A stretch of DNA of 32,500 nucleotides from Conus ventricosus. Lineage: Eukaryota; Mollusca; Gastropoda; Neogastropoda; Conidae. Below the pieces are notes generated by a model. It worked only from the letters and a program-made list of their open reading frames with translations. It had not been told where the DNA came from and did no database searches. The stretch spans positions 16,937,100 through 16,969,599 of the forward strand of contig CM031622.1 in assembly GCA_018398815.1 (NCBI GenBank), written 5' to 3'. This document shows, piece after piece, positions 1 through 9,998 of this stretch (the first letter of the stretch is position 1; every line of letters starts with the position of its first letter). The position numbers and the translations under genes are program-made.

Positions 1-446
1 ACCATTTCAGTTTGCATCTTTTTACTGAGGTTAGGAGATCGACATATGGACCAATTTCATTCTCGATGCGCTTTTTAACTTCCACATTGCTGATGTGATC
101 TCTGTATGAGATGCCAAGGAGTCGTCTGAAGCACCTCATTTCCATTGTTTGGATCTTTTTCTCAAGGTCTGATTTCAACGTCCATGACTCACAAGCATAT
201 AAGAATATCGCCATGACTAAGGATCGCATCAGTCTAATCTTTGAGCTGATGGAGATGTTTTTATTTCTCCAAAGAGGCGTTAGCTTAGATAGCGTAGCTG
301 TGGTCTGAGCGACTCTTGAGATGATTTCAGGTCTTGATCCTTCATCTGAGATTGTTGCCCCCAAGTACTTAAATGTGTTGACTGGCTCAAGCTTTTTGTT
401 GTTGATGGTTATGTCTTGGGTAAAGCCGATTGGGTTGTTAGTCATG
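1..446 (-). pseudogene. LINE reverse transcriptase, C-terminal fragment (5'-truncated)
   Basis: Reading the minus strand from 446 down to 1 gives about 148 codons without a stop. The frame runs off the window edge, so the 3' end is not seen. The protein matches the segment after the catalytic palm of non-LTR (LINE) reverse transcriptases: a KYLGATISDEGSRPEI block, then SKIRLMRSLV, then FLYACESWTLKSDLEKK, then MEMRCFRRLLGISYRDH, and KRCKLKW at the edge. These blocks are in the order known from invertebrate LINE polyproteins. The YADD catalytic motif is absent because homology stops near 446; a few codons upstream the same frame meets a TAG. This is therefore a 5'-truncated insertion, the usual result of target-primed reverse transcription. 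The fragment itself is undamaged, which suggests a fairly recent copy. I cannot assign a clade with confidence. Confidence 0.85.
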
Positions 447-719
447 ACAACCCAAATGAAACAAACTATCTACAAACAAACAACAAAGATAACATATACA
501 AATCTAGAAATTGCATGGTCACTGAATCGCTGACATCATCAAGGCATGTAAGCCTAGGCTATGCTGCGAGTATTCAGTAGAACAATATAATCTTCATTAT
601 TAATGACTAAGAGGCAGGAAAACCTCTTCACTTCATACGGTAGAACATGTTGTTTCTGCTGTTTCCAAGTTGTACAGTGCTGACGAAGCCTAAAGGGAGA
701 CTAAACTTTAGTTCTACTA

Positions 720-1215
720 TCATCATTACAGACATATTTTTTTGGAAGGAGTGGTTGAATGCACAGCAGACCTTCCAGAATGGGACAGCCACCAAGTAAT
801 CATCAGAAGAGTGGCATGCGACCAGATATTGTTCTCCACTCAGGTTCATCGAAAGAAATGATTCTGATCAAACTCATTAGCCCTGTGAAAGCAGAATGGA
901 GCAAGCTCACATCTTTAAGACTGAGAAGTTTGCCAGTCAAGCCAGCAGCATGAGGGAATCTGGCCTCCAAGCCAAAGTCCTCGCCATAGAGGTTGGAACA
1001 AGGAGATTTGCTGGCTCATCAGACTACAATCTCATGAAAAAGCTCAGGATTTCTGGTAAGAAGAGGACCAGAACCTTAAGGGCAATGGCAGAAGTAGCTG
1101 AAAAGAACTCCAACTGGATCTGGTCAAGTGGAACAAACATAATTTTCATAAGGCTTAATTTTCCCAACTTAGAACAGGTGTCTGATAGGGATGCGAGTAA
1201 GACATCAGTCTAAAT
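720..1215 (+). pseudogene. Retroelement-associated nuclease-like domain, frame-broken
   Basis: Three plus-strand frames together give a domain I recognise from the 3' part of animal retroelement polyproteins. The order is: ADLPEWDSHQVIIR near 760-805; RPDIVLHS then MILIKL (frame of 759) at about 819-880; and, after a frame change near 890, MEQAHIFKTEKFAS, KVLAIEVGTRRFAGSS, YNLMKKLRISGKKR and AMAEVAEKNSNWIW up to about 1125. The PD, E and K spacing resembles a PD-(D/E)xK nuclease fold, as in restriction-like endonucleases of some LINEs; that assignment is inference. At least two frameshifts are needed, so the copy is dead. It is on the opposite strand to the reverse transcriptase at 1-446, so the two need not belong to one element. 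The 3' side (1215-1440) holds no further recognisable coding sequence. Confidence 0.6.
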
Positions 1216-1446
1216 AGGTACGTGTAGAGACACCCACCATTCCAAAAGTTGCCGCTTCATATCTCGGCAGTGCCAGGGAAAAAAAAAGGTTGGCTGCAGA
1301 AGGGCATCTGGCAGTCATGATCTGGATGCAGCCTGACCCCCTTAGAGTGTAAGGAGTTCAGGACTTCACATTTGTCAGAGGGGGAGGGTCTTCTCTAAGA
1401 CCTTCTGCTGTCAAGCTCTCTCTAGAGTTTCTTCCTACTTATGGAC

Positions 1447-1530
1447 CTGACCAACCACACTGGGTCTTTTCAGGACTGTCAACCCTACAGGGTTAAAACA
1501 GTCCCATCCTGAAAAAAGAAACTTAACAAC
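1447..1530 (+). repeat. Dispersed repeat family X, copy 1
   Basis: A short non-coding repeat with landmarks ACCAACCACACTGGGTC, TTTTCAGGACTGTCAACC, GGGTTAAAACAG, CCCATCCTGAAAAAAGAAAC. The same landmarks in the same order occur around 8031-9130 (split by a transposon), at 9549-9610, and partly at 28793-28830. It may be the tail of a retroelement; no coding capacity is visible. Confidence 0.5.
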
Positions 1531-2589
1531 AAAGACAGAGTCTACATATAGTCAACAATTAATCACAAGGTAGGTAACTCCTGATAAACAAGGCCCAGCT
1601 GTGCGAGTCAGTCAACCTACTTGGTCTTCGCGACCATTTCTTAAAAACTGATGAAAAACATTTCAATGTCACTAAAAAATACATTTAAAACGCCACATAT
1701 AGAAACTACAGAATGAACAGCTAGAGTCCACTCTGAATAGTGTGAACACTCACTACCTATGTTATAATTTGTAACGAGAACAAAAAAGTGTAGAAGACTT
1801 TCTATGTAAAAGACAGAAGGATGGGCCACAAAGGCATGAAACACGACCGACAACAGTACAGAAAGACAAACACCACCACCACTCCGGAAAAAAAAAGAAA
1901 AAAGAAAAAAAAAAAAAAATAGAAAAGAAAAGAACAAAACCACCAAAATGAAAGAGAGTATCAGAACAGAGGAAGTTCCCAGCACAGAACTTTCAGAACA
2001 TGGGGACACAGTCTGTAGTAAAGAACCCCATCCCTATCCCTTGTCACCTCTCCAGCATCCCCACAGGGTAATTGCATTTCACACTGGTGCATGATATTTA
2101 ACAGCCATTAAAATTGTTTCTACTGCAGAAAAGATTCGTATCGTTTAGCTGTGGAGCATATCAACAAAAAGGCTGTAAGAACATAACGTCCGCAGTCACA
2201 CACAACACAATACAAAGAATGTGTCTCAGACATGCATGGCAACAGGTAGCAGTTATAACATTGTGCTAGGAGCTTTGATGAACATGTCATCTGCAGTCAT
2301 GGATGATCAGGTGCAAAAAACGTTATACTGTTCACTCTGGTACAACAGTCATGAACATGCTTCGCAATCAGGCATTAAACACATTGAAGTGAACTTGATG
2401 ATAGCAGTCATACCTGTGGACAGTCTGTCAAGATGATTAAGAAGCGTTCATAAAAATAAAAAATGATTAATTGAATATTTTGCTACTATTCATGAACAAA
2501 AACAGGCCAAATGGAATAACATTTTGTTATTAGTTATGCATGAAAACAAAGAATGACTTTTTTTTTGCAGATATGAATGACATCAGACT
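1531..2589. other. Non-coding stretch, nothing recognised
   Basis: AT-rich sequence with an A-rich tract around 1885-1935. The minus-strand open frame over this tract (1641-2009) is mostly low-complexity Phe/Ser from the A-run and shows no family resemblance. The stretch runs into the start of the 42-bp minisatellite. Confidence 0.5.
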
Positions 2590-3995
2590 GTCATGGCATA
2601 ACATTTTCAGTCAAGCAGAACAACAGATTGTGTGAAGATTTCGCAGTCACACATAAAAACATTCTGCTAAGCACAACATTTTGCAGTCACACGTGAAAAA
2701 GTTTGTAGTCACACATGAAAACAGATTATAACAAACACAAGACTTTGCAGTCACACATGAAAACAGCTTACAATATACACAAGATTTTGCAGTCACACAT
2801 GAAAACAGACTATAATAAACACAAGATTTTGCAGTCACACATGAAAACAGTTTATAATAAACACAAGATTTTGCAGTCACACATGAAAACAGCTTATAAT
2901 AAATACAAGACTTTGCAGTCACACATGGAAACAGCTTATAATAAATACAAGACTTTGCAGTCACACATGAAAACAGCTTATAACAATCACAAGATCTTGC
3001 AGTCACACATGAAAAAAAGTTTATAATAAACACAAGATTTTGCAGTCACACATGAAAACAGCTTATAATAAACACAAGATTTTGCAGTAACACATTAAAA
3101 CAGACTTGACTATAATAAATACAACATTTTTTAGTCACACTGAAAACAGACTATAATAAATACAACATTTTTCAATCACACATGAAAACAACTTATAATA
3201 AATACAGCATTTTTCAGTCACACATGAAGACAGACTATACTAAATACAACATTTTTCAATCATACACAAAAACAACTTATGATAAACACACCATTTTGCA
3301 GACACACGTTAAAACACATTATAATAAACACATTTTTTAGTCACAAACAAAAATAGCTTATAATATACACAACATTTTGCAGTCACACACAAGAACAAAT
3401 TCTAATAAACACAACATTTTTCAGTCACACACAAAAACAGATTACAATAGTCATAACAGTTTGCAGTCATAAAAAAAAAAAACAGACTATAAAAAACACA
3501 AAATTTTTCACTCATAAACAGAAAAACAGATCACAATAAACACAACATTCTGCAGTCACACACAAATACAGATTATAAGAAACACAACAATTTGCAATCA
3601 CACATAAAAACAAGATATAACAAACAACATTTTGCAGTCAAACACAAAAACAGACATAATAAACATTTTGCAGTCACACACAAAAACAGATTGTAATAAA
3701 CACAACATTTTGCAGTCTCAAATGAGAACAGACTATAATAAACAGACTACAATAAACACATTCTGCTGTCACACATGAAAACAGACTATAATCAACACGT
3801 GTAATAGTCAGACACAAAAACTGAACACAATGAACACATTCTGCAACTACCTATGAAAATAGATTTTAATGAACACACCATTTTGTAATCACACACACAC
3901 AAAAATTAGAATGAACACAACATTTTGCAGTCACACATGAAAACTAAAGATAATGAACACAAAACTCTGAAGTCACACACACAAAAAAACTATTA
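2590..3995. repeat. 42-bp minisatellite, regular core then decayed tail
   Basis: Units contain TTGCAGTCACACATGAAAAC and TATAATAAACACAAGATTT. From about 2690 to 3050 the period is an exact 42 bp. From 3050 to 3995 units vary (about 36-46 bp) and drift, for example CATTTTTCAATC or ACACACAAAAACAG. Because 42 is a multiple of three, the core is open on both strands (2715-3026 plus, 2647-3033 minus); these frames are repeat artefacts. The gradient from homogeneous core to decayed flank is typical of local turnover by unequal exchange or slippage. Confidence 0.95.
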
Positions 3996-5160
3996 TGGTT
4001 AATGTGACACATATAATATTCAAAGAAACCAGACACCTTTGCTTTTCAGTTACATATACATGTCATGGAAAGATATATATAATTGCCTATTGTGATCCGA
4101 AACCATATTGCAGCCAAAGCTTACAAAGACCATTACAGATAAAAAATAAATAAGGGAAAAACATCAAATAACTTACGTGTTTCATTATTTGGGCTAAGCT
4201 ATAGACAAAAACAAACAAACGAAAAGAAACAAAACTACATAAGCAACAAACCCCCCTGTAAGCAGTACATGAAATAAGAGCATGCAGGGTTTTTTTTTTA
4301 ATTATAAAAAAAATCATGGTTCAATAATTTACACACCATGCCACAGCATTCTGATCTGACAACCACCACTGTTGCTATCTCCACGACAGCCTCATTTTAC
4401 AATCAATCAAATGGTTTTTTGACTGTCTGAAGATGACTAAGCCCAAACAGACAACCAAATGACACAAACGTTCAAACTTTTCCCTGAAGGTTAGGATCTG
4501 TTTTAACGGACACAACACAACCCCTCAGCTTAATTCTGACAGCTTGTAAACAATGATTAAAGGGAAAACTGGATCATAAAGCTCATCAACATACCTTTGA
4601 CTTTCTTACTACCTTTTCTTACAACAAAAAATGTCACTAGGGACACCAGTTCCGACAATCTCTGAGCAGACGAACTACACATCACTTTCATTTTAATACA
4701 TGATAACCCGTGGCCATCTTTACACAAAAGATAACCGAATCACCCCAAAATTGACAAATAAAAAAAAGAAGAAGAAAAAAGAAAAGGAATAAGCAAACAA
4801 CAGCAATGGCCCAGATATACAGCCTTTTGGAGGTAGAAAAAGCTTTAACAGCATTCAATAACACTCAGCATATCACACAGGTTCATATACCATCAACACT
4901 CTGTTTGTGACATTTTACAGCCCATCTAAGAAGGTGGCCCTCTCAATGCAGCACACATGCCTGAATATTCCCATCACAGAAAAGGGACACCATTCAATGG
5001 CTACCTCCAGCTCCCTTCTTTACTCTAACTCCAAAACAACAACAAAAACTGTGCATTAAAACTATGGACAATGTATGACCTGAACATATCAACAGCAGGT
5101 AACAGTTGGTTTATTGCTTTGACAACAATATGAGGAAGGATTCTGTCCACACTCTTTACA
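3996..5160. other. Non-coding spacer, nothing recognised
   Basis: AT-rich, A/C-biased sequence on the plus strand. No splice-flanked open frame, no retroelement motif and no tandem repeat is visible. Confidence 0.5.
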
Positions 5161-5485
5161 GGTGGAATGGGTATTTAGGGAAGGAGGGGCATGGACGAAC
5201 TTCAGGGTGTGCAGACCATACCCAGTTGATAACAGAAAAAAAACAAAAAAACGTTTGACTCGAGGGCTGATGAATACAGTGTGGCAGCTTTGTGGACTCG
5301 GCTACATTCTAGGCAATGTCTGAGGATGGAATGCGTATTTAAGGAGGGAGGGGCATGGTAAAACTTCAGGGTGTGCAAACCATACCAAGTTGATAACAGA
5401 AAAAGAAATAAAACAATGTTTATCTCAAAAGCCAATTAAACTGTGTGGCTGTTTTATGGACTTGGATACAGTTCAACACTAAAAA
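5161..5485. repeat. 164-bp tandem duplication (two diverged copies)
   Basis: The segment beginning GGAATGGGTATTTAGGGA near 5164 recurs 164 bp later as GGAATGCGTATTTAAGGA. Both copies continue through GGGGCATGG, CTTCAGGGTGTGCA, ACCATACC, GTTGATAACAGAAAAA and a diverged GGACTTGGATACA-type end. Only two copies are present. No coding function is apparent. Confidence 0.8.
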
Positions 5486-5671
5486 CCCAAAGCACTGCAC
5501 CTGTCAACAGCTCCACATACAACCACACCTGTCTAACTAGCTTGGATCTCTTCTCTCTCAACCGCCCTCTTTCTCTCTCTCTTTCACTTCCGTTCCTCTT
5601 TAGGAACCAGGGTGTTTGTTTTTTCTTTTAATTGCAAATTGAAGAGCAGCAGAATCACTGTGAAGTCAGCA

Positions 5672-6085
5672 CTGGATACCTTCAACTGAGGAAGATAATC
5701 ATAGTAAGGTTGATTGCTTACCTTCAACTAGAATAACATAGATGTTGATTTGATTACCCTTCAACTGAGGAAGATAATCATAGTAATGGTTGATTTGATT
5801 ACCCTTCAACTGAGGAAGATAATCATAGTAATGGTTGATTTGATTACCCTTCAACTGAGGAAGATAATCATAGTAATGGTTGATTTGCTTACCCTTCAAC
5901 TGAGGAAGATAATCATAGTAATGGTTGATTTGTTTACCCTTCAACTGAGGAAGATAATCATAGTAATGGTTGATTTGCTTAGTTACCCTTCAATTGAGGA
6001 AGAAGATAATCATATAAGTTATGGTTGATTTGATTACCGTTGAATTGAGGAAGAAGATAATCAATCTAATCATGGTTGATTTGAT
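5672..6085. repeat. 45-bp minisatellite, about nine units
   Basis: Unit landmarks are CCTTCAACTGAGGAAGATAA and TCATAGTAATGGTTGATTTG. The five central units are nearly identical at 45 bp; flanking units carry small insertions (for example an extra GAAGA near 6000 and 6050). The period is a multiple of three, which explains stop-free frames on both strands (5699-5944 minus, 5750-6028 plus). They look non-coding. Confidence 0.93.
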
Positions 6086-7121
6086 TATCCTGCCCCCTTC
6101 CACCACCTAAACACAGTAATCCACCTCTTTCACGCTTCAGACAGTCATAACATGAAGGTAATTTACAGCTTGAGTTTGATCAAAACATCCTAATCACAGT
6201 GAATTGAGTAAAACAAACTGGTGATCCCAACTCCCCACCTCTCAACACTCTCCCCAACACTTCAACCCTAGCTCCCTCCTTCCTAAGCCCCATCCCTCCT
6301 TTTTCTTGTAGGCACCTCATTCAGCTTTGCCATAAGGTTTTGCTTTGACTGTGATAATCATATTGTTGTGAAGTGTTTCATGACTTAGTTGGGTTCCCAG
6401 GATTCTTTGAGGGCCATATCTGTATTCTTGTTTGTGAAGGACCAGGATACCGCACAAATACTGTAAATTGTGTCTTTTTGATCCCAGAATGTTCTTTCCT
6501 CTTCTTTTGTCATGTTCGTTCATTTGATTCTTTTCTTCAGCTTTTTCACTGTGCTGAATATAAAACAAGCCTTTATCATACTTTGTCTATGTTGCTCAAC
6601 TTTCTCCATTCTCTGAAGCACTGAAAAGGAGAACCTTGATTTCTTTGTAATGTTCCTATCTTCCTTTCTTTTTCTTTACATGTGTAAGGAACTGACCATG
6701 ATGAAGTAACAGCCTGATGTGGCCGCTCCACATACGGGTGGGTTACATACAATATCAACTGATTCCTTTGTCCTCTTCTTCACAATATCTTAACAGAATT
6801 ATGCGTTGTCATGCTTTGTCAAATTTGTCAAGTTTTTCCTGTTCTCAGCACTGAGCAGAACAATTCTTTGTCACTGGTTGTCATTTACCATAACTTAAAA
6901 ACTAAAATATGACACTGCACAATACTGTATAGCTCAAAGTCTACATTTTGACATGATATAATTCAAACATTAGTACTAATATCTTTATTATTGACATTAT
7001 TATCCTTATTATCATTATTGTTATTGTTAATGATACATACCGTTCAACCAAAACTTCTATTACTGAAATACTGGGGTCTGTATTCTCATATATGTCTGCC
7101 TGCTCCAATGTCTCATTTAAA
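6086..7121. other. Non-coding spacer, nothing recognised
   Basis: Short open frames on both strands at 6317-6624 have no recognisable domain and no splice context. AT-rich sequence follows. Confidence 0.45.
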
Positions 7122-7142
7122 ACACACACACACACACACACA
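7122..7142. repeat. (CA)n microsatellite
   Basis: Uninterrupted CA dinucleotide run followed by CA-rich degenerate sequence. Confidence 0.95.
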
Positions 7143-7259
7143 AGTACACATGCATGCAATCACACACATGCAAGAGTGCATACTGTCTAAATCTTTGAAG
7201 TTTCAGGAATGATAAAGGTGCATTCTTGGATATGGTTCTTGGGGAAAGGTTGGTTGGTT

Positions 7260-7306
7260 GGGGGGGGGGGGGGGGGGGGGGGGGGGGAGGGGGAGGGGGG
7301 GGGGGG
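7260..7306. repeat. Poly-G tract
   Basis: About 45 G with only two interrupting A residues. One of eight long G or C homopolymers in this window; see findings. Confidence 0.95.
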
Positions 7307-8030
7307 CAGAATGGAAGGAATTTGAAATGTTGTACCATGCCTCAGAAAACCAAGTTTGAAAGCACCTGGGATGAGACACATCACTCCAGACCCAATGTTG
7401 ACAGGAAGGCTGGGATCCTACACAAATTAAAGCAGGTCATGAATTCAGGAAGACAAAACCCAGACTCCAAAGAGGTTAAACAGACATGAAGGAATAAATA
7501 GCTATCAAAATATATGCAGCATTCAACAGCAAGTTTGTGATGGAGTCTTTCTCTCACAGGCAGCCGGGGCAAAGCACAAAGAAGTACAATGAATATTCTT
7601 GTACCACAGCCTAAAACTATCAAGATCATTATTGATTAACTTAATCATATCCTAAACAGTAATGCAATTTGTCATGTTTCATGGACAATGCAGTTAACAG
7701 TATACATACTTTTCACAGGTATAAACAAATATACCTCCATCACAGTCAAATCGAATGTCTGTTCTGCCCTGGGGCAGGTAAAACAGATCACCGTCCTTCA
7801 CATATCCAAGGCAAAATATTAACACTGTCCCTGACACCTTCCCCCCCCCCCCCCCCCCCCATGATCTGAGTTAGAGTAGCAACACTGTTCCTCATGCTCT
7901 GTCCACACCAAAAGATTCCTCCAGTATATACTGGTGGCTTTATTTTTCAACTATTGTCTGTTGTCCAGATGACTGCAAAAGGGAGTGTGTCATGGCTTAG
8001 TGTTGGTAGCATTCATATTATCATCATCAC
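7307..8030. other. Non-coding spacer with a C20 tract
   Basis: No supported gene. A run of 20 C occupies 7841-7860. The short frames at 7226-7489 and 7381-7629 show no domain. Confidence 0.45.
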
Positions 8031-8057
8031 AGCCCAGAAGCCTGCGCAGGGCCTTTA
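8031..8057 (+). repeat. Dispersed repeat family X, copy 2, left half
   Basis: AGCCCAGAAGCCTGCG then CAGGGCCTTTA matches the family seen at 28793 (AGCCCAGCCGACCGC, AAGGGCC). It is interrupted at 8057 by the hAT-like transposon and resumes at 9070. Confidence 0.5.
8052..8057 (+). repeat. Target-site duplication, left (CCTTTA)
   Basis: Six bases directly left of the 5' TIR, repeated exactly at 9070-9075 right of the 3' TIR. Confidence 0.6.
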
Positions 8058-8098
8058 CAGGGATGAGAACAGAATTTTAAAAAGCAGAGGAGATTTTT

Positions 8099-8182
8099 CT
8101 GTTGGGGGTCTGGGGGCAGAGCCCCCAGTGGGGTGAAGGGGCAACGCCCCTGCGGGGGTCAGGGGGCAGCGCCCCCTGAAGC
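8099..8182 (+). repeat. Three GC-rich hairpins inside the transposon
   Basis: Successive dyads: CTGGGGGCAGAGCCCCCAG, AGGGGCAACGCCCCT and CAGGGGGCAGCGCCCCCTG. Perfect arms with 3-4 nt loops stand out in an AT-rich background. A diverged version occurs at 21181-21275. Confidence 0.85.
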
Positions 8183-8567
8183 TGAAGCATTTTTTTAATA
8201 TAAAGAAAAATCCACATTTAAACCATCAAAATATGTTTCTAGCCTTCAATTCAAACCTCAAATTCTGAGGGGTTTTTTTTTTTTTTTTTTTTTTTTGTTT
8301 TTGGTTTTTGTCAAACATGCAAATGGATTTAATACAGGGCTCTCTGCATTTGTGGCTGGTCGATTTACGTAAGAAATGGGTTTTTCCGAAAATTACCTGC
8401 CCTTGGCCCTGGTTCTATTATTAGTAACTAGACGTCTAGGTTTTGTTTCACAACATAAAGTCAAATGACGAATGTTTCAGCTAACTGAGATAGTTTGACC
8501 ATTGCAAATGAATGATAAAATATAACAAAGAAGAGAGCAAAATCACCAACAGCTTACTTTCCAAAGT

Positions 8568-8951
8568 TTAATTGTTCTTCAATGCAGCGACACGCTGCCT
8601 GTGAACCAGGCGTTTCGTGTGGTCAGCAATCGTAATGAAGCCACGACTTCCGAAGCTGATTTTCTTGTTGCAAGCTAGACATAACGCCTGCTCGTCACTG
8701 CTTTTGCATATGCTATCTCTAACTCTACTCCCACACACACCTCTTCCTCGAGCCAGTTTTCTTTCCAACGGTTGGGATTTTTTTTTTTTTTTTTTTTTTC
8801 GTTCGACGCCATGAATCACAGATGACACTCGGTCGATCGGCGCTGTAAGTGGATGTGCAGTGTTGGCCGAGTCAACCGAATAAAAACCAGCCCATTTGGG
8901 TATAAGCCTAGAGTAATCTCGCCGGAGGCGTCTCGCCGAGATTGGGAGCAA
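8568..8951 (-). pseudogene. BED-type zinc-finger remnant of a hAT transposase
   Basis: This minus-strand frame of 127 codons contains, near its end, CLACNKKISFGSRGF and then ADHTKRLVHRQRV. C91, C94, H111 and H117 give C-x2-C-x16-H-x5-H, the spacing of BED fingers found at the N-terminus of many hAT transposases. The first 85 residues include a lysine run from a plus-strand T tract and look non-coding. The frame stops at 8568 with no catalytic RNase-H-like domain. Its location inside a TIR-bounded element supports the assignment; family membership is inferred from pattern only. Confidence 0.5.
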
Positions 8952-9069
8952 AGAAAATCGCGATAGCTTTTTTTTTTTTTTTTTTTGGGCGGAGATTTTT
9001 TCAAACGGCGGACATTTTTTTTTTAAGACGGCGGAACGGCGGAGAACGGCGGAGCTGTTCTCATCCTTG

Positions 9070-9130
9070 CCTTTAAAAGGCTGTCAACATACAGAGGGGG
9101 AAAACCAGATCCCATCTTTAAAAAGAAACC
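9070..9130 (+). repeat. Dispersed repeat family X, copy 2, right half
   Basis: Resumes as CCTTTAAAAGGCTGTCAAC, TACAGAGGGGGAAAACCAG, CCCATCTTTAAAAAGAAAC. This aligns with copy 1 at 1465-1530 once the transposon and one CCTTTA are removed. Confidence 0.55.
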
Positions 9131-9326
9131 AATGGATACAAAACATCATGTAATTAACATGGAAACTAAACTATTAACATCCTTCAGACCACTAAAACAG
9201 GCAGTACCAACCATTCCACTCTTCACTCCTAGCTTTTAAACAAAAAAGAATAAATTGCAGGTCTCAGAGCAGAACATTGCAGGAGAGGGAAGGAAGGGTG
9301 GGGAGACTGAAGCATGAGAACAAAAG

Positions 9327-9491
9327 CAAAGTTATCAGACCACTAAACAAATGGAACACATACAAAACAAAGTTATCAGACCACTAAACAAATGGAACAC
9401 ATACAAAACAAAGTTATCAGACCACTAAACAAATGGAACACATACAAAACAGAGTTATCAGACCACTAAACAAATGGAACAAATACAAAAC
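9327..9491. repeat. 41-bp minisatellite, four units
   Basis: Units AAAGTTATCAGACCACTAAA and CAAATGGAACACATACAAAA repeat four times with nearly no divergence. Confidence 0.93.
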
Positions 9492-9548
9492 AGACAATGT
9501 GTTTCAACTGTATGTCCTTTTTCAGGCTAGTTTTCCAATCTGTATCAT

Positions 9549-9612
9549 TGTAGCCCAGCCAACCACACACAGTCATTTCAGGGTTGTCAAACTCATTCAG
9601 GAAAAAAAAAGG
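9549..9612 (+). repeat. Dispersed repeat family X, copy 3
   Basis: TAGCCCAGCCAACCACAC, TTTCAGGGTTGTCAAAC and TTCAGGAAAAAAAAAGG follow the order of copies 1 and 4. Confidence 0.5.
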
Positions 9613-9666
9613 CTGGCAGGATAAACACATAAAACATACAACACAAAAGACAATCAAACAACGAAA

Positions 9667-9825
9667 ATAATGACTTCACTGTCTGCAGGGTCAACAGGAG
9701 TGACAAAGAATGACTTCACTGTCTGCAGGGTCAACAGGAGTGACAAAGAATGACTTCACTGTCTGCAGGGTCAACAGGAGTGACAAAGAATGACTTCACT
9801 GTCTGCAGGGTCAACAGGAGTGACA
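9667..9825. repeat. 40-bp minisatellite, four units
   Basis: Units AATGACTTCACTGTCTGCAG and GGTCAACAGGAGTGACAAAG are essentially identical across four copies, implying recent expansion. Confidence 0.94.
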
Positions 9826-9899
9826 GTGCAAAATGCACTTTTTTTGGTATTTGCTTTCTATACAGACATCCACATACATGTGCTGACTGGAACTTTAAT

Positions 9900-9998
9900 T
9901 GAAAACATTGTGGTGAAATAATTTGAAAACATAGTGGTGAAATCATTTGAAAACATAGTGGTGAAATAATTTGAAAACATAGTGGTGAAATAATTTGA
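9900..9998. repeat. 24-bp minisatellite, about four units
   Basis: Units GAAAACATAGTGGTGAAATA then ATTT, with one ATCA variant. Confidence 0.92.

Larger units (their letters stand above)
8058..9069 (-). mobile_element. hAT-like non-autonomous DNA transposon with 15-bp TIRs
   Basis: The left end CAGGGATGAGAACAG (8058-8072) and the right end CTGTTCTCATCCTTG (9055-9069) are reverse complements with one mismatch. The CAGGG/CAAGG start is the usual hAT terminus. CCTTTA flanks both sides as a direct repeat. hAT elements normally duplicate 8 bp, so 6 bp is atypical. Just inside the left end lie three GC-rich hairpins; the right subterminal region has repeated CGGCGGA motifs. The only coding trace is a zinc-finger-like segment on the minus strand (8678-8598). 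There is no room for a full transposase (about 600 residues), so the element is non-autonomous or deleted. Flanking sequence reads as one repeat when the insert is removed, which supports the boundaries. Confidence 0.78.

Noticed and set aside
2647..3033. Cys-rich minus-strand repeat protein (FSCVTAKSC repeats)
   Set aside because: Entirely within the 42-bp minisatellite; the opposite strand is equally open and neighbouring decayed units break the frame.
5699..6028. Repeat peptides on both strands
   Set aside because: By-product of the 45-bp minisatellite.
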